A stretch of DNA of 64,000 nucleotides from Scatosoma sp045576335 (GCA_045576335.1 JAZNGH010000020.1:16264-80263); one strand, 5' to 3'. Positions 50,499 through 58,344 are shown, counted from the stretch's first letter. Program-made: numbers and translations. Notes: generated by a model not told the origin, from the letters alone.

Positions 50499-50831
50499 TT
50501 ATGGAAGCTGGGTTATGAGAAACCATATCAAAAACGCGGCTACGCAAACGCCGCCTACGATAAGGCGGATTTTGTTGCGTTTCTTTTCGTCCATAGGCAC
50601 GTAGACCTTAAAACCGCAAGTCGGGCAGACGCCGTTTTCCATCAGCGTATGACAACGCCTGCAATGCAAATTTTCGGGCGTAGCGTCCTCAAACGCGCTC
50701 CAACGCTTTGTGGGTTGCGGCTCGCTTTCCGCCTCGGGCGTAGCGTTCGCGTTTTCCTGCATCGCCTCTTCCATTTCCGCGATAACGCGCGCTTCTTCTG
50801 CTTTTTTTTCTTCTCTCGTAAGCTTGCTCAT
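50499..50831 (-). CDS. Small zinc-ribbon membrane protein
   Basis: ATG 50831 (110 aa) is used; the frame's upstream start is a GTG at 50843 inside the cardiolipin synthase stop region, and GAGGA lies seven bases before the ATG. The N-terminal half is charged and probably helical (LTREEKKAEEARVIAEMEE). A four-cysteine zinc ribbon follows (LHCRRCHTLMENGVCPTCGF, about 58-77), and a single TM helix ends the protein. The ribbon therefore faces the cytoplasm or the membrane surface. It overlaps the end of cls and shares its terminator. The function is unknown; an accessory role in phospholipid synthesis is only a guess from position. Confidence 0.8.
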   Translation of the reverse strand: MSKLTREEKKAEEARVIAEMEEAMQENANATPEAESEPQPTKRWSAFEDATPENLHCRRCHTLMENGVCPTCGFKVYVPMDEKKRNKIRLIVGGVCVAAFLIWFLITQLP

Positions 50832-50839
50832 AGTTTTCC

Positions 50840-52441
50840 TCACATCAAAGTTTCAAATACGCGAAGAACGGAATCGAACAACCGTCCTATAAGCCCCCTC
50901 TTCACGTTTTCTTTCGTGCACAATTGAGATACGGCGAACACCTCTTCATAGTCCCGCTTCAAGTCCGTCACCGCTTGACAGCCCGCAAAATATACCGCGT
51001 TTTCAAAATGGTGATAAAGACTACGGTAATCGAGGTTGATAGTGCCCACGACGGCGTATTCGTCGTCGCAAATCACGCTTTTGGCGTGGATAAAGCCGGG
51101 CGTATACTCGTAAATTTTCACGCCCGCGCGCATTAAAATCCCGTAGTTTGCGCGGGTAAAGCGGTAGGTCAACTTTTTATCGGGTACGGCGGGCGTTACG
51201 ATACGCACATCCACGCCGCGCGCCGCTGCTTCGCAAATCGCCGCGCGCATATAATCGTCCAACACCAAATAGGGCGTGAAAAACCAAACGTACTTGCTCG
51301 CGCGGTGCAGCATATCCGCGTACACCGTTTCGCCGAGGTTGTATCCGTCCAGCGGCGAATCGTCGTAGGGCTGTAACCGAAACGCCGTCGTTTCCGCGCT
51401 CTCGTCCGTTTTTTCAAGGGGCAAGAGATAGTTTTTCAGCTCCTCCTTGTCCTTGCGAAAGGCGTTCCAAAGATTGAAAAACATCAGGGTAAACGACGAA
51501 ACGGCGTTGCCCGTCAGCTTTACGCCCGTGTCCTTCCAGTACCCGAAGCGTACCTTTTCCGCGATATATTCGTCGGCGAGATTGATTCCGCCCGTAAACG
51601 CCACTTTCCCGTCAATCACCAGCATTTTTCTGTGGTCGCGGTTGTTCATTCGCACGGTAAAGAAGGGCACGACGTCGTTGAAAGTCATACACTTGATATT
51701 TTTATCCAGACTTTCCAAATACAGCTCGTACTTGGGCGGAAGCGTCACCATACACCCGAAATCGTCGTAAATGATGCGTACCTGCACCCCTTGCGCCGCT
51801 TTTTCCAAGAGTATTTTCCTTATCTCGTTCCACATTTTCCCGTGCGCGATAATGAAATATTCCAGCAGAATAAATTTCTCCGCTTTTTTCAGCTCTTCCA
51901 GCATAGCGGGGAACATTTCCTCGCCGCTTTTATAATATTCGATATCGCCGTCGTAAAAAACGGGATACCCCCTATCGGCAAGATACCGCGTAAGCCCGTC
52001 GTTGCGGTTTTGCGGTACGGGCAACGCCCGCTCCTTGTAAAAGGCAAGCATTTGCGCTTCGTTCTCTTTTTGCGTTTCGCTTATGCGCTCCCGCATCTTC
52101 CGCGTAGGTCTGCCGCCGCCGTTGAACAAATACATGGGTACGCCGAACACAGGCGCGAACATAATCACGACGATCCAGCTCAGCTTCGTGGACGGGCGTT
52201 CGTTTTGATTGATGATGTATAAAACGAACACGATTTCCAAAACCCCTACGAGTACCTGCAAGCCGATTGCCCACTCCGAGCCGTACACAAATAATAGGAT
52301 AATCAACGCGTAGCCGACAAGCTGCAATAACACCGATACCAGAAAAATAAAAAAGCGGTTGTATAAAAAAACCTTATAGCTTCTGTCGTTCGCTATCGTC
52401 CTTTCTATCCATTTTTTCTTTTTCGCGCTGATTTTTTTCAT
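50840..52441 (-). CDS. cls: Cardiolipin synthase
   Basis: The 533-aa membrane enzyme has two N-terminal TM helices (about 27-75) and two phospholipase D motifs. HRKMLVIDGK (about residue 267) and HAKSVICDD (about 449) supply the HxK(x)4D residues, with GGINLADEY and GTINLDYRS downstream. It condenses two phosphatidylglycerol molecules into cardiolipin. ATG 52441 lies only five bases after a perfect -10 box and has no ribosome binding site, so it may be translated from a leaderless mRNA. The next in-frame Met is far inside the TM region, so it is not an alternative. Confidence 0.94.
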   Translation of the reverse strand: MKKISAKKKKWIERTIANDRSYKVFLYNRFFIFLVSVLLQLVGYALIILLFVYGSEWAIGLQVLVGVLEIVFVLYIINQNERPSTKLSWIVVIMFAPVFGVPMYLFNGGGRPTRKMRERISETQKENEAQMLAFYKERALPVPQNRNDGLTRYLADRGYPVFYDGDIEYYKSGEEMFPAMLEELKKAEKFILLEYFIIAHGKMWNEIRKILLEKAAQGVQVRIIYDDFGCMVTLPPKYELYLESLDKNIKCMTFNDVVPFFTVRMNNRDHRKMLVIDGKVAFTGGINLADEYIAEKVRFGYWKDTGVKLTGNAVSSFTLMFFNLWNAFRKDKEELKNYLLPLEKTDESAETTAFRLQPYDDSPLDGYNLGETVYADMLHRASKYVWFFTPYLVLDDYMRAAICEAAARGVDVRIVTPAVPDKKLTYRFTRANYGILMRAGVKIYEYTPGFIHAKSVICDDEYAVVGTINLDYRSLYHHFENAVYFAGCQAVTDLKRDYEEVFAVSQLCTKENVKRGLIGRLFDSVLRVFETLM

Positions 52442-52446
52442 TATAT

Positions 52447-52475
52447 ATTATATACCCTTTTTCCTTTTTTGTCAA
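52447..52475 (-). promoter_or_regulatory. cls: Consensus promoter of cls, immediately before the ATG
   Basis: On the minus strand, TTGACA (52475-52470), 17 bp, TATAAT (52452-52447). The ATG is at 52441, so transcription would start on or next to it. A second TATAAT-like box lies further upstream without a good -35. Confidence 0.8.
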
Positions 52476-52580
52476 TATATTATAGTATATCGTTTTCAGG
52501 TTATCGTTATGGGTAAAAACCGTTAAATTTCGGTGAAAAAAATTTTTTTCAAAAAAATTGAAAAATTTACCGTAAAACTA

Positions 52581-52609
52581 TTGACAAATACATTTTTTTA
52601 TATTATACT
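52581..52609 (+). promoter_or_regulatory. Promoter of rubrerythrin
   Basis: TTGACA (52581-52586), 17 bp, TATACT (52604-52609). Confidence 0.8.
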
Positions 52610-52614
52610 ATAAT
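52602..52614. promoter_or_regulatory. Palindrome over the rubrerythrin -10 box, candidate Fur/PerR-family operator
   Basis: ATTATA-C-TATAAT is an AT-rich inverted repeat covering the -10 box of the rubrerythrin gene. Its spacing is 6-1-6, like Fur/PerR boxes, but the half-sites do not match either consensus. Confidence 0.4.
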
Positions 52615-52668
52615 CACTTAATAAAACCAAGTCCTAATAAGGGGACAAGAAAAAAGAGGTAAAAGGTT

Positions 52669-53310
52669 ATGAAAAAATTTGAATGTTCTGTATGTCACCA
52701 CGTAGTAGAAGCGGACGTTGCGCCCGAGGTTTGCCCCGTATGCAAGCAGGTAGGCAAGTTTGAAGCGAAGCCCACCTTGAAAGGCTCTAAAACGGAAGCG
52801 AATTTGCAAACGGCGTTTGCGGGCGAATCGCAAGCAAGAAACAAATACACCTATTTTGCAAGCAAGGCAAGAAAGGAAGGCTTCGTGCAGATTGCGGCAA
52901 TCTTTGAAGAGACGGCAAAGAACGAGCAAGAGCACGCGAAGATTTGGTTCAAGCTTTTGAACGGCGGTTCGATCTCCTCCACCGCGGAAAACCTCCTTGC
53001 GGCGGCAGAGGGCGAAAACTACGAATGGACGGATATGTACGAAGGCTTCGCAAAGGAAGCTCGCGAAGAAGGCTTTGACGAGATTGCGGCTTTGTTCGAA
53101 GGCGTTGCAGCTATCGAAAAAGAGCACGAGGAAAGATACAGAAAGCTGCTTGCGAACGTGAAAGGCGATTTGGTGTTCTCCAAAGAGGGCGACGCGGTAT
53201 GGCAATGCTCCAACTGTGGGCATATCGTCGTTGGCAAGAAAGCTCCCGAGGTTTGCCCTATCTGCGCGCATCCCCAGGCATATTTCCAGGTTCGCGCTGA
53301 AAACTATTGA
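52669..53310 (+). CDS. Rubrerythrin with rubredoxin domains at both ends
   Basis: The 213-aa protein has an N-terminal rubredoxin-like knuckle (CSVCHHVVEADVAPEVCPVC, residues 6-25) and a ferritin-like diiron domain (about 40-180) with the paired motifs QEHAK and EKEHEER. A second rubredoxin knuckle follows (CSNCGHIVVGKKAPEVCPIC). Classical rubrerythrin has only the C-terminal one. Rubrerythrins reduce hydrogen peroxide in anaerobes using electrons passed through the rubredoxin iron. It lies upstream of a Fur/PerR regulator. AGAGG precedes the ATG. Confidence 0.9.
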   Translation: MKKFECSVCHHVVEADVAPEVCPVCKQVGKFEAKPTLKGSKTEANLQTAFAGESQARNKYTYFASKARKEGFVQIAAIFEETAKNEQEHAKIWFKLLNGGSISSTAENLLAAAEGENYEWTDMYEGFAKEAREEGFDEIAALFEGVAAIEKEHEERYRKLLANVKGDLVFSKEGDAVWQCSNCGHIVVGKKAPEVCPICAHPQAYFQVRAENY

Positions 53311-53336
53311 TTTGACAATTTAATTTCTCACAACTA

Positions 53337-53377
53337 AACGACCCGTCCTACGAAGCCCCTTCGTCGGGCGGGTCGTT
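53337..53377 (+). repeat. Inverted repeat between rubrerythrin and fur
   Basis: A 19-bp stem with one mismatch and one G-U pair has a three-base CCC loop. No U-tract follows (GAAAATTTC), so it may attenuate transcription or stabilise the upstream mRNA rather than fully terminate it. No promoter for the next gene is seen. Confidence 0.55.
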
Positions 53378-53403
53378 GAAAATTTCAAGACAAGGAGAGA
53401 AAG

Positions 53404-53793
53404 ATGCAAGAGCGACAGACGAAGCAAAAACAAATTATTTACGACGCCTTGACCACGCTCAATCATCCGACGGCAACGGAAGTTTACAATTTAGTGCACC
53501 AAAATCACCCCACCGTTTCAAGAGCGACGGTATTCCGCGTGTTGGGCGGCTTTGCCGCAAACGGGCGGGCGTTGGAGCTTCGCACGGCGGGCAATGAAAT
53601 TCGTTACGATTATAACGTGCATACGCATTGTCACGGTCGGTGCGTGCAATGCGGACGGCTCGCGGACGTGGAAGCAAAGGGCTTGACGGAAAAAGGCTTG
53701 GAGGCGATAGCCTATGACGACTTTGCAATCGAGGGCTACGCGCTGGAATTTTTTGGGCTGTGCAAGGAGTGTCGAGCTCAACCCAAAGCATAA
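53404..53793 (+). CDS. Fur-family transcription regulator, PerR-like
   Basis: The 129-aa protein begins at ATG 53404, behind AAGGAG. A winged helix (TATEVYNLVHQNHPTVSRATVFRVL, quoted in part) is followed by the metal domain with HTHCHGRCVQCGR and the C-terminal FGLCKECRAQ, giving two CxxC pairs for the structural zinc. PerR and Fur are hard to tell apart from sequence alone. The position beside rubrerythrin favours a peroxide sensor (PerR). It probably represses the rubrerythrin-fur unit. Confidence 0.88.
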   Translation: MQERQTKQKQIIYDALTTLNHPTATEVYNLVHQNHPTVSRATVFRVLGGFAANGRALELRTAGNEIRYDYNVHTHCHGRCVQCGRLADVEAKGLTEKGLEAIAYDDFAIEGYALEFFGLCKECRAQPKA

Positions 53794-53825
53794 AAAAGAT
53801 TTTTTCCACAAGGCAAGAAAAATCG

Positions 53826-53854
53826 TTGACATTTATCCTAAAAACGGATATAAT
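53826..53854 (+). promoter_or_regulatory. Consensus promoter of tRNA-Gly
   Basis: TTGACA (53826-53831), 17 bp, TATAAT (53849-53854). Confidence 0.85.
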
Positions 53855-53856
53855 AA

Positions 53857-53882
53857 AAAAGCCGTTGAGAAAAACGGCTTTT
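53857..53882 (+). terminator. Hairpin between promoter and tRNA
   Basis: AAAAGCCGTT and AACGGCTTTT form a 10-bp stem with a six-base loop and a short T tail. It may be the end of the fur transcript or a leader structure of the tRNA precursor; its place after the promoter makes it ambiguous. Confidence 0.5.
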
Positions 53883-53886
53883 ATAT

Positions 53887-53961
53887 GCAGGTGTCGCCTA
53901 GCGGTATGGCGGCAGCTTCCCAAGCTGTTCCCGGCGAGTTCGACTCTCGTCACCTGCTCCA
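53887..53961 (+). tRNA. tRNA-Gly (anticodon CCC)
   Basis: The cloverleaf folds fully. The acceptor GCAGGTG pairs with CACCTGC, the D stem is GCC/GGC, and the anticodon stem GCAGC/GCTGT has the loop TTCCCAA (anticodon CCC at 53919-53921). The T stem GCGAG/CTCGT has the loop TTCGACT, and the 3' CCA is encoded (53959-53961). Its 3' end is the left half-site of the integrated element. Confidence 0.95.
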
Positions 53962-53962
53962 C
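53941..53962. repeat. attL: left copy of the 22-bp direct repeat (tRNA-Gly 3' end)
   Basis: The last 21 bases of the tRNA plus one base recur exactly at 58345-58366. The identity starts and stops sharply at both ends. Confidence 0.85.
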
Positions 53963-53971
53963 GATAAGTAT

Positions 53972-54010
53972 ACAAACCTGTGCTAAGCAAAAGCACAGGT
54001 TTGTTCGTTT
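53972..54010 (+). terminator. Terminator after tRNA-Gly, inside the element
   Basis: A 13-bp stem (53972-53984 with 53992-54004), a seven-base loop and TCGTTT follow the tRNA. It supplies the tRNA with a terminator in place of the one displaced to the right end. Confidence 0.75.
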
Positions 54011-54093
54011 AATGGACAAAAATAAAATAATATGTTAAAATTATAATGCCATATTTCATAAAGGTGTTATAATTTTATTTTTTAGAAAAACAA

Positions 54094-55260
54094 ATGAAGA
54101 AAAGAGTTGCTGCATATTGCCGAGTGAGTACCAAAAAAGAAATTCAATTGTATAGTTTGGAAGCTCAAAAGCAATATTATAAAAATTTAATCGAATCTAA
54201 TGAAGATTTTACCTTTGTTGGTATTTATGCGGATACTGCAAGCGGATTAAAAAAGAAAGACCGAGTGCAGTTCAGGAAACTAATAAAAGATTGTAAAAAG
54301 AAAAAGATAGATATTATTTATACAAAGTCTATTAGTCGCTTTGCAAGAAATACTCTTGATTTTTTAGAAGACATACGAAAGTTAAAGAAGATGGGAGTTG
54401 ATGTATATTTTGAAAATGAACGAATATGGTTAAAAGAAGAAAGGAGTGAATTAACTATGACAATTTATGCAACGGTAGCACAAGAAGAAAGCGTATCGAA
54501 AAGTAGAATTACCCGCTGGGGGCTGGTAAGTGGATTTAAGAGTGGCACTTCCAAATTAGCAAATCGAGTTTGTTATGGATACAAACAAGATAAAGATGGA
54601 AATCTTATTATTGACGAAGGACAGGCGAAAAATGTGAAATTAATTTTTGATTTGTATTTGCAAGGATATAGTTTATCGGGGATAGCTAAAGAATTGAGTA
54701 AACGCGGAATATTGTCTCCAACGGGAAAAGAAACATGGACGAGCGCTGCGATTGATAAACTTTTAGGGAACGAAAAATATATAGGGCAAGCGATGTTGCA
54801 AAAAACGCACGTTCCAAACGTGTTGGATCAGAAACAAAAGAAAAACAATGGGGAACTTGCTAAATATGTATACGAAAATAATCACGTAGGAATTATTGAT
54901 CTCGAAACCTTCGAAGCAGTACAGACAGAGAAAGCGAGAAGAACGAATGTTGTTTCGAGTGAGCATGGTAAGCAGATAAGAAAAAATACAAGACATTCAA
55001 GCGGGAATTCATTATCGGGAAAGATAAAATGCGGAGAATGCGGTTGCAATTATCGTAGAATAACTACGCATTCCGGTGAGATTGTTTGGCGTTGCGCAGG
55101 GCGTGTTGAAAAGAACGGCACTTGCAAAGCGGAAACGATTAAACAAAGTGATATTGATAAAAAGTTGCATGAAAAGTTTGGAGAAGGGTTGTCAATTGAC
55201 GAAATATATAAAGAGGTTCAAGAAATTTCTATTTCCAAAGATAATATAATTATTAAATAA
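54094..55260 (+). CDS. Serine recombinase (site-specific integrase/resolvase)
   Basis: The 388-aa protein opens with a resolvase catalytic domain: YCRVST, with Ser12 the nucleophile, and TKSISRFARNTLDFLE. A recombinase domain (about 160-270) follows, then a zinc-ribbon region (CGECGCNYRR ... WRCAGRVEKNGTC, about 311-345). It is shorter than typical large serine integrases (450-550 aa) but appears complete. Only a weak Shine-Dalgarno (AGAAA) precedes ATG 54094. Strong A+T bias sets it apart from the chromosome. It is the likely integrase for the tRNA-bounded element, although tRNA 3' ends are usually the targets of tyrosine recombinases. Confidence 0.93.
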   Translation: MKKRVAAYCRVSTKKEIQLYSLEAQKQYYKNLIESNEDFTFVGIYADTASGLKKKDRVQFRKLIKDCKKKKIDIIYTKSISRFARNTLDFLEDIRKLKKMGVDVYFENERIWLKEERSELTMTIYATVAQEESVSKSRITRWGLVSGFKSGTSKLANRVCYGYKQDKDGNLIIDEGQAKNVKLIFDLYLQGYSLSGIAKELSKRGILSPTGKETWTSAAIDKLLGNEKYIGQAMLQKTHVPNVLDQKQKKNNGELAKYVYENNHVGIIDLETFEAVQTEKARRTNVVSSEHGKQIRKNTRHSSGNSLSGKIKCGECGCNYRRITTHSGEIVWRCAGRVEKNGTCKAETIKQSDIDKKLHEKFGEGLSIDEIYKEVQEISISKDNIIIK

Positions 55261-55458
55261 AGCCATACGTTTTTTTGAACGAATGAATAGAATATTGCGC
55301 ACAATAAAATCAAGTGCATAGATTTTTATTTCTACGCACTTAATTAAATTAATAATTATTTTTAATATAAGTTGCAACGCATTCCACTTCAGGGAAGAGG
55401 GAGGCGTAGTTAATTGAAAAAGTCGAAAGCTGTTCCAATATCTTTTTTTTGTTGGAAA
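55261..55458. other. Intergenic segment with one imperfect hairpin
   Basis: Between the convergent recombinase and FRG genes there is only a 10-bp stem with one mismatch (55312-55341, AAGTGC...GCACTT) without a U-tract. No gene is seen. Confidence 0.5.
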
Positions 55459-56634
55459 CTAATACGACAATAGTTTTGCCACCTTTTTATACCTAAATTG
55501 ATTTAAAACGTTGAAATCCTCGGAAAGTCCGCATAAAATAAAAGCGCCGTCTTGCTTAATAATTCGATTATTATTTTTATTCGCGAGAATAATTATGTTT
55601 TTTAAGAGGTCTGCCTTATTTATATCTGCCCCAAATGCGGGCTTTTCCAGCCGAATTTCATGTAGCAATCGAGCGACTTTTCTATTAAATTCCTTTTTGG
55701 TAATAGAAGGGTTAAGTGCCAAATCGAGGAACTTTTGTTGCGTTTCATAGTTAAACGCAGAAAGGCTAGCTAAAATGGAAGCGGTGTCGCTTTGCGGATA
55801 ATAAACGGCGTTTTTCTTTGTCGAGATAAGTATGACTTCGCCGTAATTTTCAAATTCAGAATTGCAGGCGAAATATAGAGCCACCAAAGCGTTTTCCGTT
55901 ATATCTAAAAGCCGAGTGGGCAAACCGTAGTGTTGCATTTTTACGAGCTTCTCAAAATGGCTACTACACTTTTCAAAATCCGTAGGGCAAGTGATGAGCA
56001 AACGATTATACATTTCGCGCTCGTTTTGAATCCAAAACCTCTTGCGTGCAATAGAGGGTTGAAGTAGATAATTAGAATTTGCGTGTCCGCGATAATACAA
56101 TGCGTTGCTACCTTTCTGATATGCGGTGAGCGTTTCATTAAATTCGGCAATAGAGGAAACAAATTGCAATTCAACGGTTTGTGAATTATAGAAAACACCT
56201 CTTTCGTATTGAATATGACATTCGATTGCCGCCAACTCTTTTATTTTGGAAAAAAACTCAAAGGTAAAATCTTTACGCTCTTGTACGTTGGGGCATATCA
56301 TATATACCCAGTACACAATGGCGGTTGCTTCTTCCATAAGCATATCGTCAACGTTTCCTACAGCTTGTCCAAACAATTCATTCCATATACGAACGGCTGT
56401 TTCTTCGTTTAGATTGTCGGTATTTTGATATAATTCGATATATTTAGATTTACAGGTAGCCAAACGATATCGCATTTCCTCGACGGAAATTTTCCGTTCG
56501 ATAAAATGGCTCATATCGCAATATCCGTCCACGAGTATTTTCCGAGTACAAATTTTCTCGAAAGCGTTATAAACGTCGGGGATATTGTATAACCTATCAA
56601 AAAAGAAGAAAAAGAAGAAGATACTCACCTCCAA
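55459..56634 (-). CDS. FRG-domain protein with unusual pyrimidine-tract N-terminus
   Basis: Up to 391 aa are coded. The FRG motif YRGHANSNYLLQPSI (about 181-195), then HYGLPTRLLDITENALVALY and the closing helices, identify the family. Its biochemical role is not established, and it recurs in accessory and defence regions. The start is uncertain. The frame opens at a TTG (56634) overlapping a strong GGAGG (56632-56628); no ATG, GTG or TTG lies at normal spacing after it, and the first in-frame Met is residue 41. The tract 56599-56620 is purely pyrimidine on the coding strand and encodes seven consecutive Phe codons, so slippage could shift the frame. It is divergent from the XRE gene. Confidence 0.75.
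   Translation of the reverse strand: MEVSIFFFFFFFDRLYNIPDVYNAFEKICTRKILVDGYCDMSHFIERKISVEEMRYRLATCKSKYIELYQNTDNLNEETAVRIWNELFGQAVGNVDDMLMEEATAIVYWVYMICPNVQERKDFTFEFFSKIKELAAIECHIQYERGVFYNSQTVELQFVSSIAEFNETLTAYQKGSNALYYRGHANSNYLLQPSIARKRFWIQNEREMYNRLLITCPTDFEKCSSHFEKLVKMQHYGLPTRLLDITENALVALYFACNSEFENYGEVILISTKKNAVYYPQSDTASILASLSAFNYETQQKFLDLALNPSITKKEFNRKVARLLHEIRLEKPAFGADINKADLLKNIIILANKNNNRIIKQDGAFILCGLSEDFNVLNQFRYKKVAKLLSY
56628..56632 (-). promoter_or_regulatory. Strong Shine-Dalgarno of the FRG gene without a canonical start at normal spacing
   Basis: GGAGG is ideal, but the codons after it are AGT ATC TTC TTC. Either GTG (56628-56626) overlapping it, the upstream TTG, or a non-standard ATC is used, or one base was lost or gained. 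Confidence 0.6.
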
Positions 56635-56653
56635 AAGACAATATTATAAATTA

Positions 56654-56682
56654 AGTATAGCATAAATAAAAATATTTGTCAA
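56654..56682 (-). promoter_or_regulatory. Consensus promoter of the FRG gene
   Basis: On the minus strand, TTGACA (56682-56677), 17 bp, TATACT (56659-56654). The transcript should start near 56647, about 13 nt before the open frame. Confidence 0.8.
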
Positions 56683-56751
56683 TTTTTTCGAGAAAAAATA
56701 TAACTTGCAACATTTTTATATTGCGGATATTCAGGAAAAGCCCAAAAAGAG

Positions 56752-56780
56752 TTGACATTATTTCGGTAAACCGATATAAT
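56752..56780 (+). promoter_or_regulatory. Promoter of the XRE/HipA operon with operator in the spacer
   Basis: TTGACA (56752-56757), 17 bp, TATAAT (56775-56780). The inverted repeat TCGGT-AA-ACCGA (56763-56774) fills the end of the spacer, directly against the -10 box. This is the classic layout for self-repression by an antitoxin. Confidence 0.85.
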
Positions 56781-56799
56781 AATAGTAGAGAGGTGTAAA

Positions 56800-57210
56800 A
56801 TGACAATAAACGCATTATTAGAAAAAAAGGGTATAACGAAATATCGTCTTGCAAAGCAAAGCGGAGTTCCACACGCAACGCTCAACGATTTATGCAGCGG
56901 AAAAACGAGCATTGGGAAATGTTCGTCGGAAACGCTGTATCGTATTGCAAGGGTGTTGGAAGTTTCTATGGAAATGCTGATAAAAGACGAATTTTTAGAA
57001 GCGGAACGCTTGCGTTCGTATGAGTACGGCTTGCCTGAATATCTGCAACACGATTTAGACGCATATAAGAAAGGATTGAAAGAATGCTCGACTTTAATAG
57101 ATTGTCTGTGGGGCGAGTTGTACGGCAGTATCAATATGGCGGAAATCAGCGACGGTTTAATAACGTCTGAACACGCGGACTATTTAAGGCAAAAATATCT
57201 TTGGAGGTAA
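56800..57210 (+). CDS. XRE-family HTH regulator, likely antitoxin of the HipA-like kinase
   Basis: The 136-aa protein has an N-terminal helix-turn-helix (ITKYRLAKQSGVPHATLNDL, about residues 11-30). A helical C-terminal half of about 75 residues follows, which I do not recognise. AGAGGTG precedes ATG 56800. It ends 6 nt before the kinase, and the kinase's GGAGG lies over its last codon. The palindrome in its promoter is the probable binding site. HipB, the antitoxin of HipA, has the same place and role. Confidence 0.88.
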   Translation: MTINALLEKKGITKYRLAKQSGVPHATLNDLCSGKTSIGKCSSETLYRIARVLEVSMEMLIKDEFLEAERLRSYEYGLPEYLQHDLDAYKKGLKECSTLIDCLWGELYGSINMAEISDGLITSEHADYLRQKYLWR

Positions 57211-57216
57211 AGGGAA

Positions 57217-58101
57217 ATGATAGATTTTACGAATTGTAAGAGAATTATCAGTAAGGCATATAGCGGTGCGAATGGCAAGAAGATTGCAATCGAATACGAC
57301 GGTAAGCAATATATGCTGAAATTCCCGCCTTCGGGAAAAGAAAAACCGACGGAGTTATCGTACACGAACAGTTGCTTTAGCGAGCATATCGGTAGCAGTA
57401 TTTTCAATATGCTTGGCGTAAAAGCGCAAGAAACACTTTTAGGTAATTTTACGGTAAACGGCAAGAAAAAAATCGTTTGCGCCTGTCGGGATTTTACTGT
57501 CGACGGAAAGCAATTATACGATTTTTGCGCTATTAAAAATACGGTAATTGATTCCGAACACGGCGGTACGGGTACGGAACTTGAAGATATAACGGATACG
57601 ATAGCGGGACAAGAATTTGTCGATGCGAAGATATTGTCCAACCATTTTTGGGATATGTTTATTGTAGACGCATTCTTGGGAAATTTCGATAGACACAACG
57701 GCAATTGGGGATTTTTAGTGGATACAACAACGCAAGAAACGAGCGTTGCGCCTATATACGATTGCGGTAGTTGTTTATTGCCACAGGCTGATGAAAAAAT
57801 TATGAAATTGGTAATTGAGAGGGAAGAAGAACTTAATGCCCGTATTTATCAATTCCCCACGTCGGCTGTAAAATTGAATGGCAAAAAAATCAATTATTAC
57901 GAATTTATTGTTTCTTGTAAAAATGAAGAATGTGATAAGGCCCTTAGACGTATTGTTCCGCGAATTGATTTAAAAAAGATAAATCAGTTTATAGACGGGG
58001 TGGAACAAATTTCTGAAACCCAAAGGAAATTTTATAAAAAATATCTTTATGGTCGTTTCGAAAAGATTTTACAGATTGCATACGACAAAAATAATAAATA
58101 A
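57217..58101 (+). CDS. HipA/CtkA-like serine-threonine kinase (putative toxin)
   Basis: The 294 aa are well short of E. coli HipA (about 440) and near the size of HipT or CtkA. The catalytic loop FDRHNGNWG (Asp158, Asn163) and the metal-binding DCG (Asp182) in APIYDCGSC mark an intact HipA-fold kinase. The N-terminal strand region IAIEYDGKQYMLKF holds the likely ATP lysine. HipA kinases inactivate translation factors such as aminoacyl-tRNA synthetases and cause growth arrest. With its XRE partner it should form a toxin-antitoxin pair. It is the last gene of the element, closed by an 18-bp hairpin terminator. Confidence 0.85.
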   Translation: MIDFTNCKRIISKAYSGANGKKIAIEYDGKQYMLKFPPSGKEKPTELSYTNSCFSEHIGSSIFNMLGVKAQETLLGNFTVNGKKKIVCACRDFTVDGKQLYDFCAIKNTVIDSEHGGTGTELEDITDTIAGQEFVDAKILSNHFWDMFIVDAFLGNFDRHNGNWGFLVDTTTQETSVAPIYDCGSCLLPQADEKIMKLVIEREEELNARIYQFPTSAVKLNGKKINYYEFIVSCKNEECDKALRRIVPRIDLKKINQFIDGVEQISETQRKFYKKYLYGRFEKILQIAYDKNNK

Positions 58102-58161
58102 AGATAAGGGCAGTTTGGGTACACTAAATAAAATCCTATTGCAGCATATGTGGTGACGCTG

Positions 58162-58204
58162 TCCAAAAGAGAAACGCACCCAAGCGGTGCGTTTCTCTTT
58201 TGGA
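58162..58204 (+). terminator. Long hairpin terminator after the HipA-like kinase
   Basis: A perfect stem of at least 18 bp (58163-58180 with 58186-58203) and a five-base CAAGC loop contain CTCTTTT in the 3' arm. Confidence 0.7.
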
Positions 58205-58302
58205 ATAAGACGAATACTGACGAGAGGCGAGGGTGGAGCCGTGAGCGAGAGCGAGCGTTTTGCCCGAACTGCAACAATACCAAAAGAATTTGACGGCAAA
58301 AT

Positions 58303-58321
58303 GGACAATTGATAATTGTCC
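58303..58321. repeat. Short palindromic repeat
   Basis: GGACAATT-GAT-AATTGTCC, 8-bp arms. It lies between the kinase terminator and attR. No gene is seen in 58205-58344. Confidence 0.5.
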
Positions 58322-58344
58322 AGCGGGGCGCGCCGCCAAAGGCG

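Noticed and set aside
52602..52614. Exact PerR box
   Set aside because: The palindrome has the right spacing, but its half-sites do not match TTATAAT/ATTATAA; kept only as a weak candidate operator.
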